Shown here: in pieces, positions 1 through 13,185 of the stretch
Layout: every line of letters starts with the position of its first letter
Numbering within the stretch: position 1 is the stretch's first letter
Source: Setaria digitata
Taxonomy: Eukaryota; Nematoda; Chromadorea; Rhabditida; Setariidae
Direction: 5' to 3'
Assembly (NCBI GenBank): GCA_003640385.1
Contig: RCAB01000092.1
Location: 114,417 to 178,416, forward strand
DNA: 64,000 nucleotides
Notes under the pieces: model-generated
The model's database searches: none
What the model was told of the DNA's origin: nothing
What the model saw: only the letters and a program-made list of their open reading frames with translations
Made by a program: the position numbers and the translations under genes

Positions 1-329
1 CTGCAAATGAAAAAATCCTCAATTTTCTGCACCTTTCTCATATAAAACTGAAATTAATTAACAGAAACTAATGAAGCGAGACATCTTTCTTTTTTATATG
101 TTCACATGACGCTCAACGTACTGCAAAACATCAATACAAAAAATGAAAATAAAAAATAAAAACAGTTTATTTATAACTTCTCCCCTTCCAACCTACCAAG
201 TTCCTAACTCATTTTTCACTAGAATAAACTTTGACCCAAACTCCCTCATAATAGGATAATTCATGCTGACAACAAGAAGCTGCAGTACCACAGAACTAAG
301 CATACAAAATAAATAAGGAACCTTTGCAA

Positions 330-2730
330 TGCAAATACCCTCACTGACGTAGAAAGTAAGTGGTGATTCGACAGCTCCCATTCGATGTACCGTCTGCCCA
401 TACGTTTCGCATATACCTCTCACTCGCAGTAGATTCAACTATAGTCAAATAAATACAGCTTTTTCTTCTAGTAGAACTTCAAACAAAATTGGCTACAATT
501 GAGAATTTATATAGTTATGAAGGCTTACAGATAATGTAAAGTGAAGTTACTATAAATTGCTACCAACAATTTTTACAGCAGATCAACTGAAAGTGAATTT
601 ACCAGCTAGCATGTAAGTTTGGTTCATACCCACTTCACGTCAACACAATTCAAAACAAATGACTAACATTAGCAGCAGTGTTTGATGCTGGCGGATAGGT
701 GCTCCAGGAATTACTTTCTCCATCAAAAACAACAATATCATGATTATCCAGAAGCTTGAACACCTTTCTTCTATCACCATCTAGAACAATCGGAAAACGA
801 CTACATCTTTCCTCATTTTCATCCGTACAGATCGTTTCATTGGTAATTGTAAATGTCATACTATCCTGAAACTTTGAGATCACACTTTATAGAAATAAAA
901 CTAGATTAGCAGAAATTTCAGGAAACAAAAAAAGGAAAAGTAAAAAACCTCAAGAAGTGTTATTTTCCAAAATGGGATTGGTCCCATCACAACGCTTCTT
1001 TCATACATATACAGTTGTTTTCCACAACCTAGTACAACATTCTCGAAGAAAACCTTGTTCTCGAACTCATTTCCAGATACTTCATCCAGGTTAAATACAT
1101 CGCAAGCACCGCTATCCATGTATATCCGCAATATCGATATACGCGGTACATCACATTCCTACAACGAAGAATAATGTACTTGTCTTTCTCAACTTAGTGA
1201 ATGCTTGAACAATATGATAACCAAGGTTTTGACCCTTTTCCGACGCTACGTAACAGTGAAATATTTTCATCTCTTTTTGATACTAAATATTTTATAACTC
1301 TTAAATTATAGCTGTTTCTTACTGTATAGTATATCGTTCTTTCACGGACCACGTATCTTTTCTTTCCCCTATTCACTATGAAGTTTTTTTTTTTTATTTA
1401 GCACTTTCCTCAACTCTTATGCCTCTTTTTTCTCTACGTAAAGTCCAAAGAGCTCGCCAGAATCAAACTTACAAATAATGCAACAACAAGAGCGTAGATG
1501 AATGGCTCATTGGGTGACAAGGCATAAAAGGAATAGAAAAGCTGAATAAGCGGAAAATCGAACAATTTTGACCAAGAATTAGGAATGAACGAATGTATAG
1601 ACCAAATCTGGATGCGATCAGTACACCATGGTGAAATATATAGCTGATAGCCCCAAAAACCGATTTTCATGAGCCGGTAATTGCGTAGTTCAGGAGCAAT
1701 CCCAAAAATACGCATTCTGAATTAAATACTTCTGATTGGGCACTTGTTTCCTGGATTATTAACCAACAGAGATCGTTAATAAAAATAAGACATCATTAAT
1801 ATGTTAAAGTTTGAAAAACCCATCACAACATATCTCAGCAGTTTCTTTTTTAATAGTTAATGATAACTATTAAAAAAGGATTGCCTTACGCAAAGTGACA
1901 ACAAATTTTTACACTGTACCATCTTCGATGTAGGTACAGCATTTGTCCTTTTACACCTACATCGAAGACATAACAAATCAATGAAAATTAAAATTCAAAA
2001 TGAGAAATGATCCATGGTAAAGTAAACCTGCTGTTATAACAGCAATGATCACAAAGTCTATCCCTTGAAGCCTTCCACCTCTTTTCAACTGTGTGGAGCA
2101 GTTGAACAAATGCTGAAGCAGTAATCAATTTAAAAACCTGCTGGTAATGAAGCTAACGTTCAGCAAAGACGAGAACTGCTGGGTGAATAAACACTCCTCC
2201 AAACTGCTTAACATTTTTCTGTATCCATACAAACATGAGGCAAGCTGATCCAGAGATTTCAGCCACGACGTTTAAATAGATACACATCACTATGATCAAC
2301 AGTTAGTTTCTTAGTTCCAATCCAACTTATTAGTAATATTTCAATTACAGTCTGAAGAAAATGATGCATTACAGAAAACAATGGTGAGCAACTGTTACTT
2401 ATAAGCACGAGTGGAACTAATGAGTATTCACTCATCTATTTTTGTAACCAAAACACGAATTTAGAGAGCTAATATTAGTTGTTGCACAACTCAGTGAACT
2501 CCTTCAATTGTTCAGAGTTGGTGATTTCATCTTAAAAAAAGAATATTCCATTAAGAGATAGCTTGCTTTCTAAAGAGCTGTAAAAATACATTTCATACAC
2601 TGAATAAAATTGGCTTACGGCATTTATGTGGACCGCTCCCATAATATGAACCCTCTGAGTCTTCGAAATCGTACACTGTTTCATTAACTTATTTTTTTCC
2701 TCGGACTTGACTGTGAAGAAGAAATATAAC
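330..2730 (-). CDS. Unidentified multi-exon membrane or secreted protein(s), model incomplete
   Basis: I do not recognise this gene. Several minus-strand open segments look like exons. They lie at about 2618-2730 (ends at a GTAAGC donor), 2158-2287 (hydrophobic, begins MCIYLNVVAEISGSACLMF and contains GGVFIHPAVLVFAE), 1480-1713 (ends ALVVALF before GTAAGT), 1325-1370, 950-1127 (contains the cysteine segment NVVLGCGKQLYMYERS), 670-867 (N-glycosylation motif NET, ends before GTTAGT) and 330-445. Phases do not link cleanly across all of them, so two genes may be mixed, or exons may be missing or wrong. The HPAV segment vaguely recalls an aquaporin NPA loop, but the rest does not support that. 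The last exon has two open frames. The start and stop are not settled. Treat this as evidence that a gene exists here, not as a finished model. Confidence 0.35.
1846..1877. repeat. Perfect 14-bp inverted repeat
   Basis: Arms at 1846-1859 (TTTTTTAATAGTTA) and 1864-1877 are perfect reverse complements with a 4-nt loop. It lies between candidate exons of the left-edge gene. Function is unknown; it may be a chance AT-rich palindrome or a small foldback. Confidence 0.7.
1922..1968. repeat. Perfect 14-bp inverted repeat with 19-nt loop
   Basis: Arms TCTTCGATGTAGGT (1922-1935) and its complement (1955-1968) pair perfectly. The arms are not low-complexity, so chance is less likely than for the neighbouring AT palindrome. 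Confidence 0.7.
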
Positions 2731-3488
2731 AAAATAGTGGAAGAGAAAGTGTTTGTTTTTAAATACCGAAACAATCCAAGTGATTACTAACAGAGTCCAT
2801 TAGAAATACAAGGCCAAAAAATTATTTATTTTCCTTCCCTGTGATTATTAATATTATTAAGAGACATCTGTATATTATCAGGAATACTGCACAAACTACT
2901 CCCAGAAAATTCCATGGATGAACTAATTCATTAAATTAAAGACATTACAAATATTACTTACGTATTTTTTTTTCCAAAGAAAAACGTTGACTTCTTTCGA
3001 AAAAAAAAAAAAAAAAATTGGAAGGATAAAGAAAATTCTGAGTGAAGCAGCTATAAGTGGATATGAGAGATGTCAAGGACATTAATAAAACCAGTAAACA
3101 CTTCAAATTATGTACAATAAAGCAAATTTAAATCATCACATAATACACAAAATAATAAGAATGCACGGTTTCCAAAAGAAAAGTTTTTAGTGATTTTCGT
3201 ATTAAACAGAATCAAAGTTCCGATTCAATTCCTAGAAATAAATGTTTTTCATTCAGAAAATTTGGAACAGGAGCTAAGATTTGTTTACATCAAAAGCAGA
3301 TTCATTAAAGGAAGATATTGTAAGTACTCATTCATCATTTCTCTATCACACACTTTTCAAAACTGAATCTTCAAGTAGTTGGTCCATTAATTTACTGCTT
3401 GACACCATTCGAAGAACAATTATTCAAATGCCTGCGAGCGGAAATTATCATTTAGAACTGACGCAATCATCCAGAAACTACCATTGCT
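2731..3488. other. Gap between the left-edge gene and kinesin-II 3' end
   Basis: This stretch is AT-rich with homopolymer runs (A run near 3000-3017). I see no convincing exon. A plus-strand open frame at 3281-3565 overlaps the kinesin terminal exon and is a shadow. Confidence 0.5.
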
Positions 3489-6400
3489 TTAATTTAGCAG
3501 CACATTCAGACGTGCTTCATCTTTTTCGCTGCAAACTGCTACACATATTGCAATGCATGCAATAACAAAATTTCGTGTTGGGGCTCCAAAACATTGTGAA
3601 ATACAAGAAATCAATAAAAGAAAAGAATAAGCTAACAAACGAACCGTTTGCTGGATTTCATACGCAACTTTGAATAATGCATATCATTCGAATATATATT
3701 GGGCGCTTCATCATGGTACGAGAAGAATAAATTCAGCATCTGAGAGTTTCCAGGCTATAACTTTCAATATAATATTGTTAAAGTTATGAAGCAGTAAAAG
3801 GAACAGTGAAGTGCAGCTACTTCTTGATGACGATTAAAATTTTTTGAAAGACTTGAAGGTGACAATGCTGGTAGTCTAACTTCCAAAAAAATATGACTTG
3901 AGAAAATACTGAAATTTGTATCGACTTCGATAAAATGGTACAATGGTAACAGCAAGGCGTGATTAATCGGCGAAAGCATAATATGCACCGATTTAAGGAA
4001 TCATTTAAACGATGAGTAGAACCAAAATCAAACTCGGGTTAAATCCTTCATCTACAACTGAACTATTCACAAAACAGAAAAAAAAATTTGAATACAAACC
4101 TTATAAAATGCTTGTCGTGGTGGATTACACGCACGCATGTTGTTTCCAGTATAAGCAATGCATTTTAATTGCCAATCACCCACCTCTTCATTCCACCAAA
4201 CAAAGCGTTCAATGAGCTCTAAGAATTCCGCTGGTACATAGTTTTCTGTAGAAAAATAGAAGTGAAATTTAACCAGTAATCAATTAGATAATACTGTGAT
4301 ACGAGGTGTGAAACATTGTTATGGAATTTAACGGAAAATAAATGAGTTCAGCACTGGAAAAAATGAAACAAATATGAAAGAGGAACTAAATGCAACGCAC
4401 CTAACGCCTTAAGGAACAACCGCAGAGAGTAGTATACAGCATTTACGTTAATTTTATAAGCAAAAAAGCATAATGTGGAGAAAAACTTATGATGGCTCCC
4501 AAATCCAATCCTGAACGGATCCGCAGATATTTCAGCACCCCACAATTTACAATATGTAAGACCAGTTGAAAACGTAAATGTCCTACCATATATTGATGCT
4601 TGGTAGCATGTCCCCGTATAAGGATGAGTGACTATTCCAATTCTGTTTGTCCCCTTCTTCTATTTAATTAAACGCCACTATAGAAGCTGCTTACCAATAA
4701 TGAGCAGTTGTAGGAGTAATTCGCTACGAAGTTGACGAATACTATCTAAAAGGCCTTCCATCTCACGCTGGTGTTCCATTTGTACATCAGCTAATTCATT
4801 TTTTGCAGTATTCAGCATAGTCCAAACCTTTCTCAGCTTCTTTGTTTTTCCATGTGCTTCTTCTGTCAAGGTACTATATTTTTCTTCTAAATCAATCCTG
4901 CAAATGTAACTGGATATCAACAAAGTAATTTGTTATAACAAAACCTTTTATTCGTATCACTAGCTATAGTAATATATTATGAAGTGTTTTTGCACGTAAC
5001 ATGCTGTGATCTATGTTTTAGAGAAAAATTTTCCGTTCTACCTTTAAAAGATTTTCCATGGATGGCTAGCAGTACCTCTATATGACATACGAAGGATTTA
5101 ATAACATCCTCAGAAAACTTTGAGAAGTCGCAAAAAGGAAAATTTTATGAAAAGAATGAAAAAAAAGTCGAAATTTCCCATTCTGCTTCAAAATGCTAAC
5201 TGTTCTATCGAAACGAACCTCTCTTGATTTTTTTCTGCCAGTGCCTGTTTTAGCTGTGTCTCATTAACACGTCCACGTTCCAACTCAGCATTACTTTGAT
5301 CCAATAAGCGGGCTTGCTTCTCTGCCTTTTCAAGCATATTTTCACCGCCAACAATAAGCTTTTTCTCAATTTGTTTCAACTTACTTATCAACAAATTGTG
5401 ATCTCTACGGGCACGAGCTAATTCCTCCTAAATTAACAGTTAATACGAAATATTACTTAACATCTGAGACAGAATCGAAAATGTGTTCTGTATGTATTTC
5501 CATAGCTAAATATAGACTAGAACTAGAAATAACTTTTCGAATAAGTTTAAAGAAAGAATTAGAAATAGACGTAACTCCAACTATTTGTAGAGCTTCATAT
5601 AATGTGCAACATAAAACATATAATAATAAATATACTATAACTGTACCTCTTTAACATGAAGTTCTGAGGTCAGCGCTTCACGTTCTTCATCATCCAGCCC
5701 CTCTTCTTTTTGTAATTCATTTCTTCTAATTTCAATTGTCTTTTCTAGTTCCTCGATGCGATTGCTGTAACGATTTCGGGACTGTTTCTTGTTTTTTTGC
5801 TGATCCGATTCTTTCGTCTCTTCTCCACTTCCGCTTGATTCTTCTGCAACTATTTCTGAGCCCATATTAAAAAGAAGAAAATAGAAAAATCAGTACACTG
5901 GGGATTTCGTAGTTCAAAGAGAATTGGGTTATTTATAAAATGAAATGCAAATAAAACGCTTTAAGCGCATCTCCACAATCGGTCAAACCTTTTTCGAGTA
6001 AGTGCTTAAGGTGCTTAATTTCCATTTGGAATTTCCGTAATAAAGCATCTTTTGGATCCTCATTAATTCGTGCCACATTCTGAATACTTTTTGCTCGATT
6101 TGCATATCTAAGAGTTGAAACTGTCTCGTCGTAATTATAGCAAGCAGGACCGATATTGGCAAACTGAAATAAAAAGGAAAAGTATTCTTTTGAGAATATT
6201 GGTTCTAGAAATCCTAATAAAATAAACTCAAAATTCGAGTTCTTCAGATTAGAGCATCCTCTTATGTTAAGGTTAGAACTTTCAATATTCTGATAGGCAA
6301 TTTTATAAGAGATATATTAATAATTACTTACCATGACGGTCTTCGAATTACCACCTAAAGAATCTTGAAGTAATCGTGTAAGCTTAGAGTTTCTATATGG

Positions 6401-8467
6401 AATGTGAATAGTTTTCGAATCAACCAAGGCGCTAATGACATTACCAAGCGAAGAAAGGGATAAATTGATACGGGCTGCTTCCCTTAATCGATTTCCACTA
6501 GTACCACTTTTTGATTGCCTCTCACTGCCCTAAATTAAGTTAAAAATTAAGAAGAAAGATTTCCGATAATAACACTTATCTATCAGACGACTAATTTGGG
6601 AAATTTTTTACGAAAATCCATAATAGGTTGGCGTAAAAGTTCTCTTTCAAGAACGAAAATCAGTATGACTAAACAATCTTAGCAAAAACATACGGCTAAA
6701 TCAACAAGCTGTAACTTTCCTTGCGTTATATGGCAGCGATCACCAATCTTCTCACTGCATTCAATCGTTACTGTAAACAACGCATGAGAACGTGAACTAT
6801 CTACGTTCATCTTTGTCGAACCTGTTGATCTACAATCAGGAGAAAATACATACTCTACATTTGATCAATAAAGTACAAGAAATTTTTGAAGATTTAAACC
6901 GCTCTTCGATACAGTGAAATTTGAACCAGTGTTATCAAATCTAATTTATTCCTTTTTGTTGCATAAAAAGATTATCTCCATTCCAAATCCTAGAAAATGC
7001 CTATTTATTCGAATAAAAATACCTGTAACTGTTCCCGAAATGCATGATTCGCTCCATATGATCTGCACCGGACACAGTTATGCTTGATAAATCTCTCACG
7101 TAAACACCAATATCTGGTCGTTCCTTAATATATGTTAGAATTTGAACCACGAATTCTAACAAGTAAATGAAAAAGATTTGAAAAAACAAAAATATTTCGA
7201 TCTGCCAACTAATATACCGGCAGCATTAGGATATCAGACCATCGAATAAAATGACTATATATCGAAAAGGCATAGAAATTTCAATACAAAAAATCATTTT
7301 TCACAGTTCTTTGTCACCAGCTCATGCAATTCGTAGATAAGAATGGAAAAAGCTCCCAAATTCAATTATATGTTCTAAATTAGGATGATGAAAAACGAAT
7401 GAAATAAGAGAAATCATTCTCTTATGCCCTGAGGAATATGTTATTCTCACCTTAATTTCAAGGCCATGCACCGAATTTTTAGCCAGCAAATCCCGGATCT
7501 CTTCGTTGTAAATTTCCAAATAGGAAACTCGAACAAGAAATGTTTTATCTTGCTGACATTTCGATATGTGGTCGAAAATATGAGCAAATGAATTCGGAAT
7601 TATTCCGGGACAACTGTTAGTTCCCGACATTGTGAAGGTCTTCCCAGTGCCGGTTTGTCCATATGCAAGAATAGTGCCTAAATGAAATCTAAGAGAAACA
7701 AATAAGTAGAAAAGCTGAAACCGCTCCGAATTAATCTCCCTCCATATGTAAAATACTGGCTGGGGTTACCTGCATAACAGTTCCATTTTTCAATGGAAAA
7801 TATTTTACCAAGCACAATTCGACCGTGCCCCACAGTCATCTTCATCCTCAACAAAACTCTTTCGCGTTATAAGCTTTTATTGTTCTCACAACGAGCACAA
7901 TTTTTTCAGGATGAAGTCCAGAGATCCGCTAACCGTTATATCCTTTCAACACATTGTCAACAATTTCTCTTGCGGCGATGTTGTAAACACTGAACTGATC
8001 ACTCTCCTCCCCAAATACAGCATCAAACGTAAAAACACGAGCTGGTTCCTGAAAAGCATTTGCGAATCTTCTAATAAAAGACCACCCGACGGGTGAATCG
8101 ATAGCTGTCACTCACGTAAAGTGACTTATTCATAAGGAACCTTTTCAGCTATATTGCACATTAAAAAGAACACCAAGTTAAAAATAAAAAACTCCATCAC
8201 AGAGGTTTTCAAATGACTTGAAAGTTCGCGACCACAGTTAAGTGATTTCTTCTTGAATTAAACAGATTTAAAAATAAGCTTTACAATATATTTCTACAGT
8301 CAGGGCTGACTAAATTGTACTTCGTCGTTATTTGGATTAATGATGGAGACAGAGTTGGTGGTGCTGTCTGTGGATACGATTTTTCGATAACCTTGTTCAC
8401 ATTCTGCATGGCTTAGAGGTCTGCAACGTACCATCACACGAACATTATCCAACCCCGTAACTTCCAT
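3489..8467 (-). CDS. klp-20: Kinesin-II motor subunit, KIF3A/KLP-20 orthologue
   Basis: Kinesin-II motor subunit that carries intraflagellar-transport cargo along ciliary microtubules with a KIF3B-type partner and an accessory subunit. My model has 13 exons: 8321-8467, 7934-8048, 7451-7677, 7023-7123, 6694-6829, 6332-6529, 5989-6163, 5647-5855, 5219-5427, 4695-4897, 4100-4245, 3645-3754, 3489-3528. Their sum is 2016 nt, 671 aa, close to the roughly 700 aa of vertebrate KIF3A. The motor domain shows the P-loop GQTGTGKT (about residues 94-101), switch I SSRSH (208-212) and switch II LVDLAGSE (238-245). A coiled-coil stalk follows ([20 protein letters not shown], then [13 protein letters not shown]), then the tail [20 protein letters not shown]. 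Stalk and tail wording match KIF3A, not KIF3B. The last two exons (3645-3754, 3489-3528) are the least certain, because they are supported only by phase and weak similarity. Confidence 0.95.
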
Positions 8468-9760
8468 TAGCCGTTAGCAAGTTCTGCAACTAAATACAGT
8501 GCGAGATCCCAAATTTTTAAGACGACTCATGTAATAAGACAGAATTTGAACATGAAGTTCCATATCTCTATATCTCTTCGCCCCGCAAATTTCGTGCAGT
8601 GCATCCCAAATCACGGCATATTACTAAACTTTCCCAATTTTCTTAAGATATATCCTGCCCAATATTTCTATCCACAATTTACTTCCATAATAAATAGGCT
8701 TCGAAAATGCTACAATAATATTGTTCACTCGGCTAAGCGACTCGAAAAAACTTGAACTAAGTAACCAACTCATGATTGCATAAATCACAGAAAAATGGGA
8801 GCAATTTTTCCAAAACTTAGACTTCTAGTGCTTTATCGAAAGTCAACAATATAAATATTAATATTAACAGGCAATTATGATAAACGGACATGCCCGTGAA
8901 AACAGACCGATTGACAAAAACATGATAGCTGCAAGGTTATACAAATGTAGTGGTTTAAGTAATAATCAGAAAAAGGGAAATATGTACAAAGCAAATAAAG
9001 AGCGGTGATATTATAAAATGAAAAACTTTTGTTCGGAACCATAAAGGTGAACTCTGAAGCATGAACTTTACAGCACAAACGCATGCAAATAAAAATCCTT
9101 TCTCATTGTTAACTGCTATACCACCTGCTTATTTCGCAGTATATTTAGAGGATAAACTTTTAAGAGCTAAGTAAAGAGTGCTGCAACTATGCATTTTTTG
9201 TAACAGGTTTAAACTACTTTCCCTACTTGCTTCTAACTGTTTAAAGGCAGTTAGAAGACACAGTCAGGGACACCGGAACTACCAACCTGCAGAATTCTTA
9301 GAGCCGGAATGAAATCAGAAAATGAATGCAATATAAGTCAAGCAGTTTTCTTAGTTGCAATTATTAAAACTAGATAAAAAAGAGTGCCATTGAGCGGAAC
9401 AACAAATAGACAAAACTACGTAATTAGAGATCGAAGATAGAAATACAATTCCAAAAGTATAGGAATGAATAAAGCAGAGCACACTTCTAGTGAGTTGTTT
9501 CTTTTTGACAATGAATTCTAGAGTTTATTTTCTTGTGAAAATTCTTACAGGAAGCCTATCTTTCCATAAACAAAGGAAAAGATAATTTCATAATTTAAAA
9601 CAAGAGAGTTTTTTAACATTATTTCTAAAAATTGATACAATCGATCCACAAGTGCTCAGATTTTCAGAAATCGGGGACCTTAAACAAGGTAAACAGCACT
9701 ATGAAAGGACACACCAGTGTTATGAAACTAGTTCAATAAAAATACCCACACTAATATCTG
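8468..9760. other. Intergenic, kinesin-II upstream region
   Basis: This 1.3 kb lies between the kinesin-II start and the lipid-kinase stop and should hold the kinesin promoter. I found no exon and no recognisable ciliary X-box by eye. It contains the hairpin at 9230-9257. Confidence 0.5.
9230..9257. repeat. Perfect 10-bp inverted repeat
   Basis: Arms CTTCTAACTG (9230-9239) and its complement (9248-9257) are separated by 8 nt. A small hairpin upstream of kinesin-II; function unknown. Confidence 0.65.
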
Positions 9761-12700
9761 TCAGCGAGTTACCGTTGTTGAATCCGCATTGTAACTGACC
9801 GCATTGCTTACGAAATCGAGTAATCGGCGCGCATACTGCAAAAAAAAAAAAAAAAAAAAAAAAAAATGAAGTTTAATGTTTTATTTATATTTTACACCAT
9901 GCCAAAAGTGAAAAAAAAGCATCCAAAATGGAATCGAATGTGACAAATATATTCTTAAGCATAGGTAAAAATCCAATAAAATTTTTAAAAATCAAACTGG
10001 ATGAAGTTGAAAAGACGTGTATGGATTGAATACTAATGCATTTACAAAAAATTTAGTTTATAAAATTATCTAATCAACTTTTCTGGAAACTTCCTAACAC
10101 TCTGGATAATTTCCGACACTTAAAACAATCAAAAATTTGCTACTTGGTCAGGTTTCACTGTTGATATATTGTCCGCATCCAAACCATACTTGACAGCTTT
10201 TGCAGCTGATGCTGTCTTCTTTTTCACTCCATAATAAGTGAGTATATCGACAAGGCCAATAAAATATATTAAGCGCTTATCGCTTTCTGAAAATGCATTT
10301 GTTGAGGGTGAAACTATACATGAATGTTCTACAAAATAAAGGTTATATTTCCAAACACTTCCCTCAGAGAAGTTTTCCTTTAGTTGAGTACCTTGTATAC
10401 TTCGTCTGTACTACTATCAGCTGCTTAAAAATTCAGAATGAAACTGCATAATAAAAAAAATATACATAAAATTCACCGGGACTACTAGGGATAGCATAAA
10501 ACTCGTCGTCGAGATCTGGTCCACCAGATGGGATTGGTGCAAATGCACCTGTTGATGGCAGCGGTGAATCTGGTGGCGTTGGAACAAGCTCATCACCAGA
10601 AATTTCACCTTCAGATGGTTCAGGTGGTTGTTGAGCTGTGATTTCCTGTTCCCCCCTATCCATGTCATGAATACCTGAAAAAGAGAAATTAAATATAGCT
10701 TGCGGATTTCCTGCGACAATTTTCCTCTTTATATTTCAATTCTGAACCAAAAGTGAACTAACCAACAAGAAGTGAATAATCCATCAGATGCATTCTTGCT
10801 AAGAACTCGGCATCATCACGCAACATTGAAAGCAATTTCTCACGTGCATCAGCTGGCAGTATTAATTTGTACTTATCTTCCAAGAAATCATTATCCTTAA
10901 TTATACAATTATAATACGGTAAGTTATGAATTGCAAGATAACCAGGAGTAAATTGGGGATAAACTAACCTTAAGCGTTGGTAATTCCTTCGTTTTCTCTT
11001 TATCAGTTGCTTGTCGCTGCACAGTTGATCCCTAAAAAGTCAAAACAGATGGATTTACCTGACTAAATCTCAGTAGTTCGTCATCGAAAGTCGTTTGGTC
11101 CATTCTAGGTGTATTGTATTTTCTGGTATGGGTGTAACTGATATCTTATGACTCCTTGAAATAAGCGATTCAGGTTAGTAAAAATATCAATTAATTCAGC
11201 AGCCTATTTCGCGTCTTCATGACTCGATTCACTTTGTTGTCGCTGACAAACATACAGTTCTCATTTTCATTCAAAGAAATATTTAACTAAAGTCAAATCA
11301 CAATGTAGTGACTAAACAGATTCCACTGAATCATTAGTGAAGAATAACTTGGAAGATCACTGTAAATTAACAATTTCATATCAAAAAATCCATTTAGTTC
11401 AAGAACTCCATAATTCCCTTTAATTAGTGCAAAAAAGTTTTGTGACAGAATTTCCTGAGATGTAATAAGATTAGATTAACTTTGATATACTTTAATACAA
11501 ATTAATTAATTTCCATGCATATCAGTGAAAATACAAATACAATATTAATAGCGATATATTTATCAGGCGTAAATCGAACTCAGTTGAGAAAAACGCAGCT
11601 AAAAAAGTTCTTATGTTAAAAATTTTTATCGAAAGAAATATGGCGATTAAACTATTAAAGAAATATTGCAAAAAGGAAAAAAAAGCACCTTCAAATCATA
11701 TTTACGATGAACCGCATACTTTCGGCCCAGGATATTACGCATGACAATCAAATATGTTTCACTTCCATCAACAGTAAGACGATATAGGCCCAGAAATTGC
11801 GGCAGTAATGTTTTGCCATGTTTTTCTACCACATACTGAAATTACAAAAAAAAATTTACCAATAATTGCGGGGAAGTATGAAGTAATTTTTCCACACAAT
11901 AGGGACTCCAAAACAAATTTTAGTGAGACAAGAATTCTACCAGTTACAATTCTGTGATTCTGTTAAGTTTTTCCGAATACATCAGCTTAAGAAAACTTCC
12001 AATCTTTCCTTTTCAAGATTTTAAGTTTTAGACTCTAACATACTTCGTGATAGGATCGAAGGACCGAATGCAATTCAGCAACTGCTTCTGAATCCATCGA
12101 TTTTATCACAAATTTCTTATCATGCGAAACAAACAAACGTGAGCCACTTTTGTCCACTTGATCTAATTCTGGTTCTGGTTCACTGTATGTCAACGAACGC
12201 TATAAAACTGCCAAATTTAGTGGAAAATACTCCAACATTTTAATCTTCTTACAACTAATCTGAAAGATAGTTTAAAGACAACCGCAAAAAGCAACTTAAG
12301 AAGCAATGAAAAAGTTGAGGGATGAATAATAAAATACCAAATATTCGTTCTGATCAACACCGAAATGTTCTCGAAGATTTCGGAATACATTAGGGCAGTA
12401 ATCCTTGATCTTGAAATGGCTCGGCATATTGTCTCTGAAATAACCGAAATTTTGTACTTACAATTAAGCTTATAACATTTCTCACTCTATAAACTTCATT
12501 TCATTTGGATTAAACAAATTACAGTATTAAAATATTACCAAATTTCTAGAGACATCAGTGCTAGGTAGCGAAAAGTGTGGCAACGATGGTTAGGAAGTTG
12601 TATTGCAAACAAATGAGTAAGGGGTTAAGTCACAAAGTCTATCACAGTTGGAATGGAAAATCATGGACAATATTTATAATATGAACTTACTTGTTGAAGA

Positions 12701-13185
12701 AATGATTATCGATTTTAACTTTGATTGAAGCTTTAAAATCATCCGGCATCAGTAATCCTGGTGGTGGGACATGCATTAATTCGCTGATCTGTAAGATGAC
12801 ATATTCATATTACTCCAGAGCTTTATTAATATTTCTACTGTGTCCTTTCGAAAATAAAACCTAAATTATTATAAACCTGCATGATAAGAAAAACCACATA
12901 AGTTTCAAGCCAATCAAAAAGTTCAGCTGAATAAAACACCATCGAAAATGAACAGACCTTCTTCCCACTTTGTATTAGTTATTCAAAGAAATTAACATAA
13001 AAAATTCGAAATAAACAGAAAAAAAAAAAAAAGCTTAAATAAAAGAAAATGTTTACCGAATGATTTACTCCCCACATGAATACAGAAAGAAGTGGCTCCT
13101 TGGCACGAAACAACTTCCATTTTGGTACCAAGACTTTTCCTTTTCCCTTTTTTCCTTTACGGGGTGTTTTCTTCTTCGTGGACAT
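9761..13185 (-). CDS. ppk-2: Phosphatidylinositol 5-phosphate 4-kinase type 2 (PIP4K2/PPK-2)
   Basis: Lipid kinase that phosphorylates PI5P at the 4 position to make PI(4,5)P2. My model has 11 exons: 13057-13185, 12691-12788, 12338-12434, 12044-12199, 11689-11835, 10969-11031, 10763-10895, 10466-10674, 10392-10410, 10144-10328, 9761-9835. The sum is 1311 nt, 436 aa, against about 406-420 aa for human PIP4K2 proteins. Landmarks are the lysine-rich N-terminus, [75 protein letters not shown], and an acidic/proline insert with TPPDSP as in human PIP4K2A. The C-terminus has [14 protein letters not shown] and then [12 protein letters not shown], matching SKRFLDFIGHIL of human. The 19-nt exon 10392-10410 is forced by phase and fits the human VYGIKCHE position; it is the weakest exon. 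An in-frame TGA at 10129-10131 is intronic in this model. Confidence 0.94.

Noticed and set aside
330..2700. Similarity between MGAVESPL (about 380) and MGAVHINA (about 2640) as an internal duplication
   Set aside because: The match covers only a few residues and about 20 nucleotides, too little to support a duplication.
3342..3420. Alternative kinesin terminal segment SSSKLMDQLLEDSVLKSV
   Set aside because: A stop lies just upstream in the same frame and no acceptor fits the required phase; the 3489-3528 exon does fit.
4348..4620. Minus-strand frame in the kinesin intron ([13 protein letters not shown])
   Set aside because: The exons at 4695 and 4245 join in phase to give the conserved tail, so no exon is needed here.
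10129..10131. In-frame TGA as the stop of the PIP4-kinase
   Set aside because: Ending there would cut the conserved C-terminus. A GTAGCA donor just before it joins in phase to 9835-9761, which encodes the expected ARRLLDFV tail.
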